DNA of 43,167 bases from Lachnospiraceae bacterium (GTDB lineage Bacteria > Bacillota > Clostridia > Lachnospirales > Lachnospiraceae), in NCBI GenBank assembly GCA_900766575.1, contig CAAFVW010000143.1, forward strand, positions 1 to 43,167, in the 5' to 3' direction. How positions within the stretch are numbered: the first letter of the stretch is position 1; each line of letters starts with the position of its first letter. The position numbers and the translations under genes were made by a program. The notes under the pieces are model-generated. The model ran no database searches. It saw only the letters and a list, made by a program, of their open reading frames with translations, and was not told the origin of the DNA. Shown piece after piece: positions 34,170-43,144 of this stretch.

Positions 34170-35087
34170 ATGAACGAAAATCCGGCATACAAATCCGGCT
34201 TTGCCACACTGATCGGGCGTCCCAATGTAGGAAAGTCCACATTGATGAACCGTCTGATCGGACAGAAGATCGCAATCACATCCAATAAACCACAGACTAC
34301 CCGTAACCGCATCCAGACCGTTCTGACACTGGAAGAGGGACAAATCGTATTCCTGGATACGCCCGGTATCCACAAGGCGAAAAACAAGCTGGGTGACTAT
34401 ATGGTAAATGTAGCGGAGCACACATTGAATGATGTGGATGTGATTCTGTGGCTGGTGGAGCCGACGAATTTCATTGGTGCCGGAGAACGTCATATTATCG
34501 AACAACTGAAGAAGACCAGGACTCCTGTAATTCTGGTGATCAACAAGACGGATACCGTGAAAAAGGATGATATTCTGGCATTCATTGATACGTATCGTAA
34601 GGAACTGGATTTCCAGGAGATCGTTCCGGTATCTGCTTTAAAGGGAGATAACACGGATGTGCTGATCCAGTGTATCTTAAAATATCTGCCGTATGGTCCT
34701 GCATTTTATGATGAGGATACCATCACGGACCAACCCATGCGCCAGATCGTGGCAGAACTGATCCGGGAGAAGGCACTGCGTCTTCTGTCGGAGGAAATTC
34801 CTCACGGTATTGCGGTAACGGTGGAGAGCATGAAGGAAAGAGGCCGGATCTGCGACATTGAAGCTACGATTATCTGTGAGAGAGATTCCCACAAGGGCAT
34901 CATCATTGGCAAGGGCGGCCAGATGCTGAAAAAGATTGGCTCCCAGGCCCGCCCGGAGATAGAGGATATGTTGGAAATGAAGGTCAATCTGCAGCTTTGG
35001 GTAAAGGTGAAAAAGGATTGGAGAGACAGCGACATCTTATTAAAGAACTTTGGATATAATCCGAAAGACATCGAGATGGGCGAATAG
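34170..35087 (+). CDS. era: GTPase Era
   Basis: Era is an essential GTPase that binds the 3' end of 16S rRNA and helps 30S maturation. At 305 residues it has normal length. The P-loop GRPNVGKST is at 16-24, the switch motif QTTRN follows, then DTPG (G3) and NKTD (G4). The C-terminal KH domain carries GKGGQMLKKIG near 245. AAGGAG precedes the ATG. Era is followed by a yqzL-like gene and recO, as in Bacillus. Confidence 0.97.
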   Translation: MNENPAYKSGFATLIGRPNVGKSTLMNRLIGQKIAITSNKPQTTRNRIQTVLTLEEGQIVFLDTPGIHKAKNKLGDYMVNVAEHTLNDVDVILWLVEPTNFIGAGERHIIEQLKKTRTPVILVINKTDTVKKDDILAFIDTYRKELDFQEIVPVSALKGDNTDVLIQCILKYLPYGPAFYDEDTITDQPMRQIVAELIREKALRLLSEEIPHGIAVTVESMKERGRICDIEATIICERDSHKGIIIGKGGQMLKKIGSQARPEIEDMLEMKVNLQLWVKVKKDWRDSDILLKNFGYNPKDIEMGE

Positions 35088-35153
35088 AAAAACGAAATTT
35101 GCAGACCCTATTTTTACAGAGGATGACACTGATAGAAGAGGGGGATGCGTAAG

Positions 35154-35348
35154 ATGCAGTTCACGGATTACTGGCAGCAATTTGAACATACCGGCAGAGT
35201 GGAGGATTATCTGAAATACCTGCAAAGGACAGGAAGGGAGGAGCTTTCGTCTGCGGCATGTGACAGCGGCCCCGGGGATTGCAGGGCGGAAGAAAATGCT
35301 GACCTTGCCGCCGGGGAGGATGGATCATGCAGGAATCCCTGTATGTAA
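35154..35348 (+). CDS. YqzL-like small protein
   Basis: The first half of this 64-residue protein (MQFTDYWQQFEHTGRVEDYLKYL) resembles Bacillus YqzL, a ~47-residue protein encoded between era and recO. It shares the F-x-x-x-W-x-x-F-x-x-T-G-x-x-x-x-Y-L pattern. The tail is acidic with a few cysteines and does not look conserved. ATG 35154 is favoured because AGAGGGGG ends about 9 nt upstream; ATG 35145 is too close. Its end overlaps the start of recO by 22 nt. Function is unknown. Confidence 0.72.
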   Translation: MQFTDYWQQFEHTGRVEDYLKYLQRTGREELSSAACDSGPGDCRAEENADLAAGEDGSCRNPCM

Positions 35349-35977
35349 CAGGAATTGTATTAAAACAGACACCGTTCGGTGAATACGACAGGCGGGTATG
35401 CCTGCTCACCAGAGAAAAAGGGAAGATCACTGCTTTTGCCAGAGGGGCGAGAAAGCCGGGCAACCGGCTGGCGGCAGCGACCAACCCTTTTGCTTTTGGA
35501 TCTTTTCGTCTGTATGAGGGCCGGAATTCTTATACGGTATCGGAAGCGGAGATTCAGAACTATTTTCCGGAACTGATGACGGATTATGTGGGAGCCTGCT
35601 ACGGGATGTACTTTGCAGAGGTGGCGGACTTTTACTGTCGGGAGAACAATGACGAAAGGCAGATGCTGAAGCTTTTGTATCAGTCACTGAGGGCATTGTG
35701 TGCGCCGTCGCTTCCCAATGAACTGGTGCGCAGTATCTTTGAATTGAAAGCGATTGTCGTCAACGGAGAATACCCGGGACCGCCCCCCGGACGGAAACTG
35801 GATGAATCTACGCTGTATGCCTTGAATTACATAGCGGAGAGTTCTGTGGAGAAGTTATATACCTTTACGGTATCGGAGAAGGTCCTTGTCGAACTATCAC
35901 AGGTGGCGTCAGAATATCGGAGACGTTTCATGGACAGGTCGTTCAAAAGTCTTGAAATACTGAAAACTCTATGTTAA
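35327..35977 (+). CDS. recO: DNA repair protein RecO, short form without zinc-finger cysteines
   Basis: RecO loads RecA onto SSB-coated DNA in the RecFOR pathway. The N-terminal OB fold is clear (VTGIVLKQTPFGEYDRRVCLLTREKGKITAFARGARKPGN), as is the helical C-terminal domain. At 216 residues it is shorter than the usual 240-260. The expected Cys4 zinc-finger region of many Firmicute proteins is reduced to NGEYPGPPPGRKLDESTLYALNYI, with no cysteine pairs. GGGGAGG lies upstream of the ATG. Era and the YqzL-like gene precede it. Confidence 0.9.
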   Translation: MQESLYVTGIVLKQTPFGEYDRRVCLLTREKGKITAFARGARKPGNRLAAATNPFAFGSFRLYEGRNSYTVSEAEIQNYFPELMTDYVGACYGMYFAEVADFYCRENNDERQMLKLLYQSLRALCAPSLPNELVRSIFELKAIVVNGEYPGPPPGRKLDESTLYALNYIAESSVEKLYTFTVSEKVLVELSQVASEYRRRFMDRSFKSLEILKTLC

Positions 35978-36015
35978 AATCGGTTATGGCTGATGCCAAA
36001 AAAGGAGACTCACTT

Positions 36016-36648
36016 ATGAGGCAGAGTAGAATAAAAAAGTTCCTTGCAGCAGGACTGTCAGCACTTCTGGTACTGTCATTAGGCGGCTGCGGTCAGGCGG
36101 CAAAGCTTCCGGAGACAGTGGTGAATACCTCGCTGGTGGTGGATAAGGATGGCAGGGTGACATCCTATCTGGTGAATACTTTCGACAAAGATTTTTACAG
36201 TCTGGACGGGCTGAAAGAGATGGTGCAGAGTGAGGCGGATGCGTTTAACATTGCGCACACGCAGGCAACGGAAGATCCTCTGACAGTGAAAGCTGTGCAG
36301 AGTGTGGGAGACGGAGCAACCGTACAGGTAGTGCAGGAGTTCACTGATACAAAAGCTTATGCGGAATACAATGAACAGGATCTGTTCTATGGAACCAGAG
36401 TGGAGGCCCTGGCAGCGGGAATCAGCGTGAATCTGGATCTGGTGAATGCAGCGGACGGAACTCCGGCAGATCAGGCGAAACTGGAAAAGGCATTGGAGAA
36501 AAATCATCTGCTTATTACAAATGCGAGTGCTTATATTTATTGTCCATACCCGGTAGTATACGTCAGTGAGGGTGTGGTCATGGGAGAGGATGGCTATGTG
36601 GATGCCTCCCAGTCCGATGGTGTCGTTACGATACTGATGAAAAAGTAA
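36016..36648 (+). CDS. Small lipoprotein of unknown function
   Basis: ATG 36016 has AAAGGAG 8 nt upstream and directly precedes a signal peptide (IKKFLAAGLSALLVLSLGGC) with lipobox LGGC. The frame open from 35971 would add 15 unlikely residues. The 190-residue mature part has no domain I recognise. It contains two segments of mixed strands and helices (SLVVDKDGRVTSYLVNTF, ASAYIYCPYPVVYVSEGVV) and one conserved-looking YIYCPYPV patch. It lies between recO and glyS. It would be lipid-anchored on the outer face of the membrane. Confidence 0.75.
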   Translation: MRQSRIKKFLAAGLSALLVLSLGGCGQAAKLPETVVNTSLVVDKDGRVTSYLVNTFDKDFYSLDGLKEMVQSEADAFNIAHTQATEDPLTVKAVQSVGDGATVQVVQEFTDTKAYAEYNEQDLFYGTRVEALAAGISVNLDLVNAADGTPADQAKLEKALEKNHLLITNASAYIYCPYPVVYVSEGVVMGEDGYVDASQSDGVVTILMKK

Positions 36649-36757
36649 AACAGTTGGATATGTCACTGCTTGGTCACTGCCAGATAAAAACTGAGGTGTT
36701 TTGAGCGAAAGACATTGATATACAAAATATATAGTGTAAGAAAGGTTTGGTACTGAC

Positions 36758-38146
36758 ATGGAAAAGACAATGGAGAAGATCGTAGCCCTGGCAAAAGCAA
36801 GAGGTTTTGTATATCCCGGTTCCGAGATCTACGGCGGACTGGCGAACACCTGGGATTACGGTAACCTCGGTGTAGAGCTGAAGAACAATGTGAAAAAGGC
36901 ATGGTGGCAGAAATTCGTTCAGGAGAGCCCCTACAATGTAGGTGTGGACTGCGCGATTCTGATGAATCCCCAGACATGGGTGGCCAGCGGACATCTGGGC
37001 GGATTCTCCGATCCTCTGATGGATTGTAAGGAATGTCATGAACGTTTCCGTGCAGATAAATTAATTGAGGATTTCTGTGAGGAGAACAGTATTGCCCTGG
37101 AAGGCAGTGTAGATGGCTGGAGTCAGGAAGAAATGAAGAATTTCATCGAGGAGCATAATGTTCCCTGTCCTACCTGCGGCAAGCACAACTTTACTGATAT
37201 TCGTCAGTTCAACCTGATGTTCAAGACATTCCAGGGTGTTACTGAGGATGCCAAGAATACGGTATATTTAAGACCCGAGACCGCACAGGGTATTTTCGTA
37301 AACTTTAAAAATGTACAGAGAACTTCCCGTAAGAAGATTCCTTTCGGTATCGGACAGATCGGTAAGTCCTTCCGTAATGAGATCACCCCCGGCAACTTTA
37401 CTTTCCGTACCAGAGAGTTCGAACAGATGGAGCTGGAGTTCTTCTGTGAGCCCGGCACGGATATGGAATGGTTCCAGTATTGGAGAGGCTTCTGCCGCGA
37501 CTGGCTGCTGTCCTTGGGTATCAAGGAAGACGAGATGAGACTGCGTGATCATTCTCCTGAGGAGCTGTGCTTCTACAGTAAGGGAACTACCGATATCGAG
37601 TTCCTGTTCCCCTTCGGCTGGGGTGAACTGTGGGGTATTGCTGACAGAACCGATTACGATCTGACCCAGCATGCAAATACCTCCGGTGAGGATATGACTT
37701 ATTTTGATGACGAGAAGAAGGAGAAGTACATTCCCTATGTTATTGAGCCTTCACTCGGAGCAGACAGAGTTGTTCTGGCATTCCTGTGTGCAGCTTATGA
37801 CGAGGAAGAGCTGGAGGGCGGCGATATGCGTACCGTACTTCGTTTCCATCCCGCACTGGCTCCGGTGAAGATCGGTGTGCTGCCTCTTTCCAAGAAGCTG
37901 AACGAGGGCGCAGAGAAGATTTACGCACAGCTTTCCAGAAAATATAATTGTGAGTTTGATGACAGAGGAAATATCGGTAAGAGATATCGTCGTCAGGACG
38001 AGATCGGAACGCCCTTCTGCGTAACTTACGATTTTGAATCCGAGACAGACGGCTGCGTTACTGTTCGTTTCCGTGATTCCATGGAACAGGAGCGTGTTGC
38101 TATCGCAGATCTGGATGCTTACTTTGCAGATAAGTTTACATTCTAA
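36758..38146 (+). CDS. glyS: Glycyl-tRNA synthetase, single-chain dimeric type
   Basis: This class II aminoacyl-tRNA synthetase charges tRNA-Gly. The 462 residues show the alpha2-type enzyme: RGFVYPGSEIYGGLANTWDYGNLG at the start, a zinc-binding CKECHERF plus CPTCGKHNF, motif 2 FRNEITPGNFTFRTREFEQME, and motif 3 EPSLGADRVVLAFL. The C-terminal anticodon-binding domain begins near PALAPVKIGVLPLSKK. Codon use is strongly biased, as in highly expressed genes. The ATG at 36758 has AGAAAGG upstream at a long distance. No T-box leader was seen in the 110 nt before it. A terminator follows, so it ends its transcription unit. Confidence 0.97.
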   Translation: MEKTMEKIVALAKARGFVYPGSEIYGGLANTWDYGNLGVELKNNVKKAWWQKFVQESPYNVGVDCAILMNPQTWVASGHLGGFSDPLMDCKECHERFRADKLIEDFCEENSIALEGSVDGWSQEEMKNFIEEHNVPCPTCGKHNFTDIRQFNLMFKTFQGVTEDAKNTVYLRPETAQGIFVNFKNVQRTSRKKIPFGIGQIGKSFRNEITPGNFTFRTREFEQMELEFFCEPGTDMEWFQYWRGFCRDWLLSLGIKEDEMRLRDHSPEELCFYSKGTTDIEFLFPFGWGELWGIADRTDYDLTQHANTSGEDMTYFDDEKKEKYIPYVIEPSLGADRVVLAFLCAAYDEEELEGGDMRTVLRFHPALAPVKIGVLPLSKKLNEGAEKIYAQLSRKYNCEFDDRGNIGKRYRRQDEIGTPFCVTYDFESETDGCVTVRFRDSMEQERVAIADLDAYFADKFTF

Positions 38147-38157
38147 GATCACTATTC

Positions 38158-38186
38158 AGGAGCAGAAAGATTTTTCTGCTCCTTTT
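38158..38186 (+). terminator. Intrinsic terminator after glyS
   Basis: A perfect 11-bp stem AGGAGCAGAAA/TTTCTGCTCCT (38158-38168, 38173-38183) with a 4-nt loop is followed by TTT, 12 nt after the stop. Confidence 0.88.
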
Positions 38187-38241
38187 CAATATCTTTTTCT
38201 ATTGGTACGAAAACTTTGATACTTACAGTGGAGGGGACAGC

Positions 38242-41200
38242 GTGGAACCGATCGAAGTGTTTCAGATTCTGGGAATCGAACAGACAAAAGACGAAAGGGC
38301 ACTGAAGAATGCCTATCGTGACAAGCTGGCGGTAACGAATCCGGAGGATGATCCGGAAGGCTTCAAGCGACTGCGGATGGCTTATGAGGAGGCCTGCCGC
38401 TATGCCGGAACACCGGATGCAGAAGAGAACGAGGAGGCGGAACCGACGCTGGAGGACGATACTCCGGCAGGACAGTGGGTACGTGGTGTTCGGAAGGTCT
38501 ATGAGAATATTACGGACCGCTGTGATGTGGAAAAATGGAAAGCGCTTTTTGAGGCGGATGACTTTCTTTCTCTGGAGGAAGAGGAAAACTGCACCACTTA
38601 TCTGCTTCGTTTTCTGATGGAACATTATAAGCTGCCGACCGCAATCTGGAAGCTTCTGGATGAAAAAATCCACATTGTACAGAATGCGGGGGCCTTCAGA
38701 GAGCGCTTTCCGGCACAGTTTGTAAGCTATATGGTACATAAGTGCGAATCCGGGGAAGAAGTGGATTTTTCCGAGTTCCGTGGTGCGGAAGATGCGGATT
38801 ACGATCAGTTTCTGCAATATTATGACAGAGCTTATCAGGCGCTGCAGGAGAAAAAATTACAGGAAGCGGAGCAGATGATCGGATGTGGGGATGCTCTGGG
38901 GATTACCCACCCTGTTATGGAGATCTGCCGTGCGTCCCTCTATGAAGGAAAGGGACAGACCGCAGAAGCCATTACTTTGTTAAAGAAACTGTCTGCAAAA
39001 TATCCGGAGGATGATCTGATCGCTTACAATACGGCGGAAATACTGTGGAGAAATGGAGGGCGCGTAGAAGCGTCTGCTATTTATGAGAGTCTTCGGGAGA
39101 AGCTGCCGAAACACTACATGGCGAACCTGCGTCTGACGGACTGGTATTATGAGCAGGGGAACTATAAAGAGGCAAAAAAATGTGCGGAAGAGATTCTTTC
39201 CGTAGGCGGAGACGACACATTTCTGGAGACACTGCAGAAGATCAACACCGAACTGGAACGGGAAATGAAACGGGAATATGCGCAGAACCATGATCCCGGT
39301 CTGGGACTGGATCTGGGCTGGTGTTATCTGCAGGATGGCAGGACCAATCTGGGAATCCGCACGGTCAGGAAGCTGGAAGCAAAAGTTCCTGCGGACAGGC
39401 GTGAGGAATATCTGGGACTTATGACAAAACTGCTGGCAGAAGCGGCAGAATATGAGAAGGCAATTTCCATGGCAGCCAAATGGGAAGAAAGCCTGGAGAA
39501 AAAGATCCTCCGGGATACGGATGCCGAAGAGGAGGAAAAAGACAGAGACCGGATCCGACAGTCACATATGATCCGGATGCAGTGCTATCGGGCTTATGGC
39601 TATGTACAGCCGGAAAAATTCGCCGAAGCCATTGCGGAAGCGGAAAAAGCCGAGACCGGAACACCAAAGGATATCGGTATGCTGATCGAAAAAGCACAGA
39701 TCTATGTGGAGATGGAAGAGTATGAACGCTGTGCGGAGATATCCCAGAAACTGATCGGGGATTATCAGGTTTACGCTGCATATGCCAACGAACTGGAAGC
39801 GGCGAAGAGGCAGTGGAATGCAGCAGGGGTGATCCAGAACGGCAGAGCCTGTCTAAATTATTTTCCAACCTATGTCAAGGCCTATGAAATGATGGCAAAG
39901 GTGTACATGGATCTGACACATCCGGAGGAACTGAAGGAACTGTTACAACAGGCGAAGGATAATAATGTCAAAAGTGTGATCCTGGATGCCTATGAATGGC
40001 AGCTGACCAATACGGGGCTTCCCCAGGAACAGATGAATGACGCCATAGATAAATTCCGGAAGGAATATCTGAACAAACTGGAAGCGGGCAAGACCATATT
40101 TTACCGGAGAGGACTTCCAATCATTACGGAATATCTGTATGCCTACCCTTGTGAATTTTTACTGGTGGAGCGGGGAGATTTTCATAATGCGGCAGGCTGT
40201 CTGGAGGCGGCAAAAGCGGATTATGAAAAGGCGCTTTCCACGAACCCGGCCAATCCTTTTGCCTGGAAGGGACTGGCACGGATCCACAGATGCCGCGGCA
40301 AATACGATGAAGCCATGATCTGCCTGAGAAAATGTGTATTTTTCTATGAAAAGAGCGGAACACAGAATCATGCCTGGCCGGAACTGATTGCGGAACAGGC
40401 CGAAATTTATTTTTTGCTGGGCAATACGGAAATGGCGGAACAGTTTTACCGGAGATACCGTGAGATGACGGGAAGTGCCGGAGAACGGGATCGGAACCGT
40501 ATGAGGGATTTCGCCAGATGTCTGGCCTGCAATGACAAGACTACGGAGGGATTAAAAGTTCTGGAGAAGGCATTTGTCAATGTACTGGATGCGGCAGGAG
40601 AAAAGCTGGATCTGTGTGTCTGGTGCGGGGAAAAGACGATCGCCGGAAATATTCTGACATCGTGGCCGGAGAAGATCGAACTGCTTGGGAAAAATACCGG
40701 GAATACCCAGGAGTATTTCGAAGATTACTTTTTCCATCTGGGATGGTATGGGCTGATCTGTGGTTCCGGAAAAGTGGCCATCAAGAATATGGATAAGGCA
40801 CTGATCTTCCATAAGGAGGATCTCAGCAAAAAGGATGACATTGCGGACCTGATCCTGGCATGCATCCTGTACGGAGATAAGAAGAAAGGTGCTGACTATG
40901 CACAGGCGCTGAAAGCCTGCATGGAAAGAGAAGATAAAAGCGGCGAGGATGTGTATCTGAAATATCCGAAGCTTCGGATCGTACACGAATATCTGGCGGG
41001 ATATTATACGGCCACCGATGAGGAACAGGATACGCTCCTGCAACTGGACAAAGACTGTTCCTTCTGCCATGGCTGTGTACATCCCGTCTGCGAGGAACTG
41101 GAGATGGTACGGATACTGCAGATGCTGAAAAAGGGTCGGGAGAAAGAAGCGCTGGAGCGGCTGAAAGAGCAGATGCAGGAACATCCCGGAATGGGATTGC

Positions 41201-41331
41201 AGGCCATCTGGCACTGGTATCATTCGGAACAGGTGACGAAGGATACGGATCCTGCCGTAGCCGCTTTTCACAAGGAAAAGCCACAGCCGGAGAAACGGGG
41301 ATTCTGGCAGAGGCTGTTCGGGAAGAAGTAA
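38242..41331 (+). CDS. Large TPR protein with degenerate N-terminal J-domain
   Basis: The 1029-residue protein starts at GTG 38242 with GGAGGGG 5 nt upstream. Residues 2-50 fold like a J-domain (PIEVFQILGIEQTKDERALKNAYRDKL, then FKRLRMAYEEA). The Hsp70-stimulating HPD tripeptide is replaced by NPE (TNPEDDPEGF). The remainder is almost all helical, with many TPR-like repeats (NPFAWKGLARIHRCRGKYDEAMICLRKC, AEQAEIYFLLGNTEMAEQFYRRY). There is no signal peptide or membrane segment, so it is cytoplasmic. The next gene, 29 nt downstream, is an HscC-like Hsp70. The pairing recalls the E. coli hscC neighbourhood with its J-domain partners. Confidence 0.83.
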   Translation: MEPIEVFQILGIEQTKDERALKNAYRDKLAVTNPEDDPEGFKRLRMAYEEACRYAGTPDAEENEEAEPTLEDDTPAGQWVRGVRKVYENITDRCDVEKWKALFEADDFLSLEEEENCTTYLLRFLMEHYKLPTAIWKLLDEKIHIVQNAGAFRERFPAQFVSYMVHKCESGEEVDFSEFRGAEDADYDQFLQYYDRAYQALQEKKLQEAEQMIGCGDALGITHPVMEICRASLYEGKGQTAEAITLLKKLSAKYPEDDLIAYNTAEILWRNGGRVEASAIYESLREKLPKHYMANLRLTDWYYEQGNYKEAKKCAEEILSVGGDDTFLETLQKINTELEREMKREYAQNHDPGLGLDLGWCYLQDGRTNLGIRTVRKLEAKVPADRREEYLGLMTKLLAEAAEYEKAISMAAKWEESLEKKILRDTDAEEEEKDRDRIRQSHMIRMQCYRAYGYVQPEKFAEAIAEAEKAETGTPKDIGMLIEKAQIYVEMEEYERCAEISQKLIGDYQVYAAYANELEAAKRQWNAAGVIQNGRACLNYFPTYVKAYEMMAKVYMDLTHPEELKELLQQAKDNNVKSVILDAYEWQLTNTGLPQEQMNDAIDKFRKEYLNKLEAGKTIFYRRGLPIITEYLYAYPCEFLLVERGDFHNAAGCLEAAKADYEKALSTNPANPFAWKGLARIHRCRGKYDEAMICLRKCVFFYEKSGTQNHAWPELIAEQAEIYFLLGNTEMAEQFYRRYREMTGSAGERDRNRMRDFARCLACNDKTTEGLKVLEKAFVNVLDAAGEKLDLCVWCGEKTIAGNILTSWPEKIELLGKNTGNTQEYFEDYFFHLGWYGLICGSGKVAIKNMDKALIFHKEDLSKKDDIADLILACILYGDKKKGADYAQALKACMEREDKSGEDVYLKYPKLRIVHEYLAGYYTATDEEQDTLLQLDKDCSFCHGCVHPVCEELEMVRILQMLKKGREKEALERLKEQMQEHPGMGLQAIWHWYHSEQVTKDTDPAVAAFHKEKPQPEKRGFWQRLFGKK

Positions 41332-41360
41332 AAAATTAAAATGAAGAGAGAAGAAAACAT

Positions 41361-43046
41361 ATGATAGTCGGAATCGATTTGGGAACCACCAACAGTCTGG
41401 TGGCAGTATTTACGGAGGAAGGACCTGTGATCATCCCCAACCGTCTGGGAAAACATCTGACCCCCTCTGTGGTCAGCGTGGATGAGAACGGCAATGTCTA
41501 TGTGGGGGAGACGGCACAGGAACGCAGAAACCTCTATCCCGACAGTGTGGCGCAGGCATTTAAGCGCAGCATGGGAACGAATCGCACTTATGACCTGTCC
41601 GGCAAAAAGTTCCGCCCAGAAGAATTGTCCAGCATGATCCTGCGTTATCTGAAAGAAGATGCGGAAGTCTATCTGGGGGAAGAAGTCACAGAGGCCGTGA
41701 TCAGTGTACCGGCCTATTTTGACGACAAGAGAAGAAAAGCCACCAAGCGGGCCGGAGAACTGGCCGGGCTGAAGGTGGAGCGTATGATCTCGGAGCCTAC
41801 CGCAGCGGCGGTGGCCTACGGCCTGTACGAAAAAGAAAAAGACACCAGATTTCTGGTATTTGACCTGGGCGGCGGAACTTTTGATGTCTCCATTCTGGAG
41901 CTGTATCACAATATTCTGGAGGTGCGGGCGGTAGCTGGAGACAATTATCTTGGCGGTGAAGATTTCACGGAAGTGATGTCGAAACTTTTTCTGCAAAAGA
42001 CAGGACTGCATTATAAGTATCTGTCGGAGAAAGAACAGGTGCGTCTCTATAAAAAGGCAGAAGAAGCCAAGCGGGGAATCAGTGATCAGACTGCGGTGAC
42101 CATGGAACTTATGCTGGGTGAAGAGAACAAAACGGCAGAGATCACCTTAAAAGAATATGAGGAAGAGTGCGAAGAACTGCTAATGAAGATCAGGGAACCG
42201 GTGAAGAAGAGTCTGGCGGATGCAGGACTGAAGCTGTCGGACATCGATGAGGTATTGCTGATCGGCGGAGCCACCAGACTGTCGGTGGTCAGGGATTTCC
42301 TGATCAGGCTGTTCCGCAAATTCCCGGATACAAGACTGAACCCGGACGAAGCCGTGGCACTGGGCGCGGCGATCCAGGCGGCCATGAAGGAACGCCGGGC
42401 GGAGGTAAAGGAAGTCATTCTGACGGATGTATGCTCCTTTACATTGGGAACGGAAGTCGTGGTGGAATACGAGGAAGGCAAATTTGAAGACGGCCGTTTC
42501 TGTCCCATCATTGAGCGCAACACCGTGATCCCCGCCAGTCATACGGAGCAGTTGTACACTGTCAGAGACAATCAGGACAAGGTGCGCGTCCGGGTACTAC
42601 AGGGAGAGAGCCGTTTCGCCAGAAATAATCTGTTTCTGGGAGAACTGAACATTGATGTTCCCAAAGGGCCCAGGGGTAGTGAAGCCGTGGATGTGACTTA
42701 CACCTATGACATCAATTCCCTGCTGGAAGTGGAAGTCAAGGTGGTATCCACTGGACTGACCCAGAAAATGATCATCAAGGGACAGGACAACCAGATGACG
42801 GATGATGAGATCCAGAAGCGAATGGAAGAATTGTCCTACCTGAAGATCCAGCCCAGAGACCTGGAGGAGAACCGTCTGGTGCTTCTCAGAGCGGAGCGGA
42901 TGTATGAGGAAGCTCTGGGAGACCGAAGAAAAGAACTGGATCGTTATATCACTGTTTTCGAGGCTGCATTGAAAAAGGGCAAAAAAGAGGAGATCGAGGA
43001 GGCCAGAGAGGCATTGAACGAGATCCTGGAAGACGAGGATGAGTGA
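41361..43046 (+). CDS. HscC-like Hsp70 chaperone
   Basis: This 561-residue Hsp70 has all main nucleotide-binding motifs: GIDLGTTNS at 4-12, SVPAYFDDKRRKAT, SEPTAAAVAYGL, FDLGGGTFDVS near 167 and LLIGGATRLSVV near 298. A shortened substrate-binding part follows (VIPASHTEQLYTV, LFLGELNIDVPKGPRG), with a short acidic C-terminus and no DnaK-type long lid. Its length matches E. coli HscC (556), well below DnaK at about 610-640, so it is probably a specialised chaperone rather than the housekeeping one. It is transcribed with the degenerate-J TPR protein 29 nt upstream, its likely partner. AGAGAGAAG precedes the ATG. Confidence 0.9.
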   Translation: MIVGIDLGTTNSLVAVFTEEGPVIIPNRLGKHLTPSVVSVDENGNVYVGETAQERRNLYPDSVAQAFKRSMGTNRTYDLSGKKFRPEELSSMILRYLKEDAEVYLGEEVTEAVISVPAYFDDKRRKATKRAGELAGLKVERMISEPTAAAVAYGLYEKEKDTRFLVFDLGGGTFDVSILELYHNILEVRAVAGDNYLGGEDFTEVMSKLFLQKTGLHYKYLSEKEQVRLYKKAEEAKRGISDQTAVTMELMLGEENKTAEITLKEYEEECEELLMKIREPVKKSLADAGLKLSDIDEVLLIGGATRLSVVRDFLIRLFRKFPDTRLNPDEAVALGAAIQAAMKERRAEVKEVILTDVCSFTLGTEVVVEYEEGKFEDGRFCPIIERNTVIPASHTEQLYTVRDNQDKVRVRVLQGESRFARNNLFLGELNIDVPKGPRGSEAVDVTYTYDINSLLEVEVKVVSTGLTQKMIIKGQDNQMTDDEIQKRMEELSYLKIQPRDLEENRLVLLRAERMYEEALGDRRKELDRYITVFEAALKKGKKEEIEEAREALNEILEDEDE

Positions 43047-43056
43047 TGTTTTATTC

Positions 43057-43085
43057 TTGACGCGACGAAACGATAACATTATAAT
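43057..43085 (+). promoter_or_regulatory. Consensus promoter of the last gene
   Basis: TTGACG (43057-43062), 17 bp and TATAAT (43080-43085), immediately after the hscC-like stop. It starts a new unit whose gene begins at 43145. Confidence 0.85.
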
Positions 43086-43144
43086 GTAGAAATGTAGGTT
43101 TATTTTCCGAAAGATGTAATTATTGAGACAAGGAGACCGAGAGA

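Noticed and set aside
36649..36757. A T-box leader before glyS
   Set aside because: No T-box sequence (TGGNACCGCG-like) or terminator/antiterminator pair is present in the 110 nt.
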